Source of the DNA: Nonomuraea sediminis
GTDB lineage: Bacteria > Actinomycetota > Actinomycetes > Streptosporangiales > Streptosporangiaceae
Length of the DNA stretch: 64,000 bases
Assembly (NCBI RefSeq): GCF_018531495.1
Contig: NZ_JAHDTI010000003.1
Span: 62,001-126,000, forward strand
Direction: 5' to 3'
The position numbers and the translations under genes were made by a program. The notes below the pieces were generated by a model. It worked only from the letters and a program-made list of their open reading frames with translations, made no database searches and was not told the origin of the DNA. This document shows, in pieces, positions 60,741 through 64,000 of this stretch (the first letter of the stretch is position 1; the number at the start of each line of letters is the position of its first letter).

Positions 60741-60869
60741 CCGGTCGTGGCTCGGGTTCCCGCTTGGACGGCTTCCTCGGGTCGTGGCGGCGAGCAACCC
60801 GGCGGATGCATGCGTGCCGCTGGGTGCGGCGGGACGGGGCGTCGGCGGGCGGCGGTAGCCGTACATCCG

Positions 60870-61829
60870 TCACGGCCGCGGGGGGACGCCGATGGCGGCG
60901 AGGAGCGTGGGCAGGGCGCGGTGGAGTTCTGCCTGCCACGTGGTGTGGTTGTGGCCGCCGCTGGAGAAGTGGGTCTCGACGGGGATGTGCAGGGTCCGCA
61001 GGCGGGCGGTGAAGGCGCGGGCGGCGCGGTTGGCGAGGTCCTCGACGAGGTCTCCCCGGCCGGCGGCGACGTAGAGGCGCACGCCGCGCAGCTTCGCCGC
61101 CTGGTCGTAGGGGTTGTGGGCGCGCCAGATCGCGCGCTGCTCGTCCGGGTCGCCCCAGATGCGCTTCCAGTCCGTGCCGAGGCAGCCGAGCGTGGTGCCC
61201 GCCATGACGGCCTGCGGGACGCCGGGCTGCAGGATGTCGACGGCGCCGCTGAAGGAGGCGGCGGCCTTGAAGTAGCCGCGGGCGGCGTAGAGCATGGCGC
61301 CCTGGCCGCCCATCGAGTATCCGGCCACGGCCCGCCGCTGGCCCGCCCGATAGCGGGACTCCAGCAGGGGCAGCAGTTCCCGCAGGTGATAGTCGGCCCA
61401 GCGCGGCGGGCCGCCGCGGCCGCGGTTCCACCAGTCGGAGTAGCTGCCGCACCTGCCGCCGTCGGGCATCACGACCATCACGCCCAGCCCCCTTGTCAGG
61501 CGGTCGACGTCTGTCTTGGCGGTCCAGGTGGCGTAATCGTCGAGCCCGCCGTGCAGCAGCCACAGCACCGGCCAGTCGCGGCGGGACTCCCAGCGGTCCG
61601 GCAGCAGGAGGCGCACTTTCGTGGTGGTCCCGAGCGCCTCCGACCGGATCGTGAGCTCCATACGGCGCCCATCGGGCCGCTGCTCGTCCACCACGACCGC
61701 CTTCGACGGCACAGGCTTGGGGGATGTTTCCGGACCCGTACGGCGGGCGAGCAGACCCGCGACGGCGAGGCCGAGCGCGGCGACGGCCGCTATCACGCCG
61801 ATGAGGCAGCCACGAGACCGGGGCTCCAT
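60870..61829 (-). CDS. Secreted or membrane-anchored esterase (Ag85/esterase D-like)
   Basis: The product has 319 residues. The N-terminal hydrophobic anchor (about 8-28, CLIGVIAAVAALGLAVAGLL) leads to an alpha/beta-hydrolase with WLLHGG, the Ser elbow GYSMGGQGAML, and a His in SGGHNHTTW. It resembles the esterase/mycolyltransferase-like D group. No mycolate-binding signature is certain. The acidic residue is likely in the VAAGRGDLVEDL segment. Its substrate is unknown. Confidence 0.85.
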   Translation of the reverse strand: MEPRSRGCLIGVIAAVAALGLAVAGLLARRTGPETSPKPVPSKAVVVDEQRPDGRRMELTIRSEALGTTTKVRLLLPDRWESRRDWPVLWLLHGGLDDYATWTAKTDVDRLTRGLGVMVVMPDGGRCGSYSDWWNRGRGGPPRWADYHLRELLPLLESRYRAGQRRAVAGYSMGGQGAMLYAARGYFKAAASFSGAVDILQPGVPQAVMAGTTLGCLGTDWKRIWGDPDEQRAIWRAHNPYDQAAKLRGVRLYVAAGRGDLVEDLANRAARAFTARLRTLHIPVETHFSSGGHNHTTWQAELHRALPTLLAAIGVPPRP

Positions 61830-61864
61830 CGAGCCTCCCTGTTGGATGCGCGGATAATAGCGGG

Positions 61865-62791
61865 ATGAGATCGATTGGCACCACGGCTCTGTCCGTTTTT
61901 CCGATATGCCTCGGCACCAACGTCTTCGGCTGGACCGCGGACAAGGAGGCCGCCTTCGCCGTCCTGGACGCCTACGTGGCCGGCGGCGGCAACTTCATCG
62001 ACACCGCCGACGTCTACCCGGCCTGGGCCACGGGCGAGTCCACGTCCGAGACGATCATCGGCGAGTGGATGGTCAAGCGCGGCAACCGCGACAAGATCGT
62101 GCTGGCCACGAAGGTGGGCATGCTCCAGGGCCTGCAGGGGCTGGCGCCCAGGACGATCCGCACCGCGGTGGAGAACTCGCTGCGGCGCCTGCGCACCGAC
62201 CGCATCGACCTGTACTGGGCGCACGTCGACGACCGCGACACGCCGCTGGCCGAGTCGCTGGCCGCCTTCGACGCGCTGATCCGCGAGGGCAAGGTCCGTT
62301 ACATCGGCGCCTCCAACTACGACGCCGTCCGCCTGGCCGAGGCGCTGCGGATCTCCGACGAGGAGGGCCTGGCCAGGTACGTGGCGCTCCAGCAGCCCTA
62401 CAACCTGGTCGAGCGCGGCTACGAGGGCGCGCTGCGCGAGGTGGCCTCCCGCGAGGGCCTGTCGAGCACGCCGTACTTCGGGCTGGCCCGCGGCTTCCTG
62501 ACGGGCAAGTACGCGCCGGGCGTGCCCGTGGACAGCCCGCGGGCCGGGCAGGCCTCTGAGTACCTGCGGACCGAGCGCGGCCCGAAGGTGCTCGACACGC
62601 TGGCCAAGGTGGCCGCCGAGCGCGGCACCGAGCCTGCGGCCGTCGCCCTGGCGTGGCTGGCCGCCCAGCCGACGGTCACCGCGCCCATCGCGAGCGCCAG
62701 GAACGTCACCCAGCTCCAGGCGCTGCTCGCCGCCACCACGGTCACGCTCGGCCGGGACGAACTCGCGCTCCTGGACACGGCCTCGACATAG
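61865..62791 (+). CDS. Aldo/keto reductase
   Basis: This 308-residue barrel oxidoreductase carries the tetrad Asp/Tyr in [17 protein letters not shown], Lys in LATKVGML and His in LYWAHVDD. The segment [16 protein letters not shown] is typical of the AKR group that includes YajO/Tas-like proteins. It starts 35 bp from the divergent esterase. The two aldo/keto reductases of the window share only family motifs and are not recent duplicates. Confidence 0.9.
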   Translation: MRSIGTTALSVFPICLGTNVFGWTADKEAAFAVLDAYVAGGGNFIDTADVYPAWATGESTSETIIGEWMVKRGNRDKIVLATKVGMLQGLQGLAPRTIRTAVENSLRRLRTDRIDLYWAHVDDRDTPLAESLAAFDALIREGKVRYIGASNYDAVRLAEALRISDEEGLARYVALQQPYNLVERGYEGALREVASREGLSSTPYFGLARGFLTGKYAPGVPVDSPRAGQASEYLRTERGPKVLDTLAKVAAERGTEPAAVALAWLAAQPTVTAPIASARNVTQLQALLAATTVTLGRDELALLDTAST

Positions 62792-62862
62792 TGTAGTTGC
62801 GGAACGTTACCGATGGATTACTATTAGCGATCCTGGCCGTTCCCCCTGTCCCGGAGTCCACC

Positions 62863-63186
62863 ATGGCCGAAGAGCCATCGACGGGCGAGCTCGCGCGCCG
62901 CCTGGCCGACCTCCAGCGCGCGCTCCCGAGGCTGATGTCTCAGGAGTTATTCGTGGCCGAGCAGCGAGCTGTCGAGCGCCGCTTCACCACCGTCGAGCGC
63001 GACCTCGAGGACCTCGAGGATCGCCTCGGTGGCGAGATCAAGTCGCTGCTGGCGCGCCTGGAGGCGCGCGAACGCGACCGCGGCGCCAACTGGCGGCAGA
63101 GCGTCTACGCCGGGGTGATCCCGGCGGCGCTGCTGCTGGTGTCCCTGTTGGTCCAGATCTGGCTGACCGCGAAGGGCACCGCGTGA
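62863..63186 (+). CDS. Small coiled-coil membrane protein
   Basis: The product has 107 residues from the ATG at 62863, chosen over an upstream TTG at 62797 because the extension carries no family character and lies over promoter-like DNA (TTGCGG at 62797 and TATTAG at 62822). The charged coiled-coil part (about 14-75, [20 protein letters not shown]) is followed by one C-terminal membrane helix ([20 protein letters not shown]). A TTA codon lies in QELFV. The next gene overlaps by 4 nt. Similar paired genes occur in actinophage and actinobacterial genomes. Function is unknown. Confidence 0.7.
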   Translation: MAEEPSTGELARRLADLQRALPRLMSQELFVAEQRAVERRFTTVERDLEDLEDRLGGEIKSLLARLEARERDRGANWRQSVYAGVIPAALLLVSLLVQIWLTAKGTA

Positions 63187-63782
63187 GTACCAGCAGGTTC
63201 CGCCTGACGCGCCGCGACCTGGCGCTCTTCGTGACCATCGCCATCCTGATGGCCCTGGCCCTGTGGGTGTCGGCCGCCATCCGCGAGCTCGGCGCGCAGT
63301 TGCAGGCCGCGCAGCATGACCGCGAGATCCTCTTCCAGCAGGTGCGGCAGCTCGGCGGCGTCCCCAAGGTGGGCGAGCGGGGCAGCCGGGGGCTTCCCGG
63401 CCTGCCCGGATTGCGCGGGTTCCAGGGTCCGGCCGGGCCTCAGGGGTTGCCCGGCTCACCCGGCTCACCTGGACCGGCCGGATCGCCCGGGCCCACCGGG
63501 TCGCCAGGACCTTCGGGGTCCCCCGGACCCGCCGGGCCGCCCGGGCCGCCGGGGCCCGCGGTCTACTGCGTGCCGGGGTCCGCGGGGGCGGGGTGGCGGT
63601 GCGGTGCGAGTCCGCCTGCCGTACCGCCGGGGACGGTTCCGCCTGCCGCCAGGGTGGTACCGACGCCGACGCCGACGCCGTCGTTGACTCCTAGCCCGAC
63701 GCCTTCCGGTGAGTGCGGGCTGGCGCTGCGCAGGACCTCGCTGATCAATCTCTGCCTGCTGTCTCCCAGTCCTCGCCCGTAG
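63183..63782 (+). CDS. Collagen-like triple-helix repeat protein with signal anchor
   Basis: The product has 199 residues from a GTG at 63183 that overlaps the preceding stop. One N-terminal membrane segment (about 13-33) is followed by a short coiled coil, then about 23 Gly-X-Y triplets (about 62-128; G-L-P-G-L-P-type, rich in Pro) and a Thr/Pro-rich tail that ends with two Cys segments. The layout implies an extracellular trimeric fibre held by the anchor. With its coupled coiled-coil partner this resembles phage or surface adhesin gene pairs, but no phage gene adjoins. Confidence 0.75.
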   Translation: MSTSRFRLTRRDLALFVTIAILMALALWVSAAIRELGAQLQAAQHDREILFQQVRQLGGVPKVGERGSRGLPGLPGLRGFQGPAGPQGLPGSPGSPGPAGSPGPTGSPGPSGSPGPAGPPGPPGPAVYCVPGSAGAGWRCGASPPAVPPGTVPPAARVVPTPTPTPSLTPSPTPSGECGLALRRTSLINLCLLSPSPRP

Positions 63783-63825
63783 GTTGCTACGGTTCGCAGG
63801 GAAGTCTCGGCGGCGAGGAGGGCGA

Positions 63826-64000
63826 ATGTCCAGAGTCTGCGTGACCGGCGCCGCGGGAACGGCGGGCCGCGCCATCGTCCTCGACCTGCTGGCCCACGGC
63901 CACGAGGTCGTCGCCACGGACCTGAGGACCGCGGGCGGCGAGGACGTCATGCAGGCCGACCTCACCCAGTACGGCGCGGCGGTCGAGGTCCTGACGGGGG
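63826..64000 (+). CDS. NAD-dependent epimerase/dehydratase (5' part only)
   Basis: The ATG at 63826 follows GGCGAGGAGGGCGA and opens a frame of 58 codons to the right edge. The N-terminus MSRVCVTGAAGTAGRAIVLDLL, in part VTGAAGTAGRAI, is a Gly-x-x-Gly-x-x-Gly nucleotide fold (extended SDR), followed by HEVVATDLR with the acidic residue for NAD. The rest of the gene is outside the window. Confidence 0.8.
   Translation, partial: MSRVCVTGAAGTAGRAIVLDLLAHGHEVVATDLRTAGGEDVMQADLTQYGAAVEVLTG

Noticed and set aside
60741..60869. Possible gene end in the gap between the MFS and esterase genes
   Set aside because: No start with ribosome site and no recognisable product.
62797..62862. Upstream TTG start for the coiled-coil membrane gene
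   Set aside because: The added residues lie over a promoter-like TTGCGG/TATTAG region. The ATG at 62863 is better.

Overview
The window is high-GC DNA with Actinomycetota gene content: many GTG starts, very frequent ATGA/GTGA stop-start overlaps, SARP, PadR, ECF and XRE/MLTR regulators, a sulfite-oxidase-like molybdoenzyme, WS/DGAT, an AmfS/SapB-type lanthipeptide locus and protocatechuate genes with the PcaD-PcaC fusion. Together these suggest a filamentous, sporulating actinomycete, most likely a Streptosporangiaceae/Nonomuraea-like organism. The genus is an inference. I see no rRNA, tRNA, CRISPR array, insertion sequence or integrase.

Layout. 1-300: partial small membrane protein. 447-7036 (minus): translationally coupled aromatic catabolic operon pobA-pcaI-pcaJ-pcaH-pcaG-pcaB-pcaDC (4-hydroxybenzoate to protocatechuate to 3-oxoadipyl-CoA), divergent from an IclR regulator (7106-7861) with a palindromic operator between them. 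8057-10063: secreted Cys-rich protein, ECF sigma factor and membrane-anchored partner that share a C-terminal domain. 10178-12743: XRE-cupin regulator, TOBE-domain ORF, amine-oxidase-type flavoprotein and cupin. 12716-14682 (minus): DinB/maleylpyruvate-isomerase-like protein and LigD-type polymerase/primase. 14722-19123: AfsR-like SARP divergent from an FAD oxidase, with SARP-type 11-bp repeats between them. 19095-20570: Lrp/AsnC regulator divergent from a threonine-dehydratase-like enzyme. 20625-22639: divergent DUF305 and LVIVD lipoproteins. 22763-33098: metabolic and regulatory genes (MarR, enoyl-CoA hydratases, acyl-CoA dehydrogenase, PaaX, GCS2 ligase, SDR, XRE, zinc ADH). 33355-36139: coiled-coil repeat protein and small enzymes.

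36218-45910 is the centrepiece. It is a ram/amf-type class III lanthipeptide locus: response regulator (plus strand), then on the minus strand histidine kinase, LanKC synthetase, a 43-residue precursor peptide, two ABC exporter half-units and a prolyl oligopeptidase. The precursor, at 42073-42204, is short enough to be missed by ordinary gene calling. It has the LLDLQ leader motif and two Ser-x2-Ser/Thr-x3-Cys ring motifs. Both signalling genes carry the rare TTA leucine codon.

46025-64000: aldo/keto reductase, large secreted M14 carboxypeptidase, PolX, DUF4240 protein, secreted HExxH protein, two SDRs with altered catalytic motifs divergent from a PadR regulator with a textbook operator, molybdoenzyme, WS/DGAT, TetR/MFS efflux pair, esterase, second aldo/keto reductase, coiled-coil membrane protein plus collagen-like protein, and the start of an NAD-dependent epimerase.
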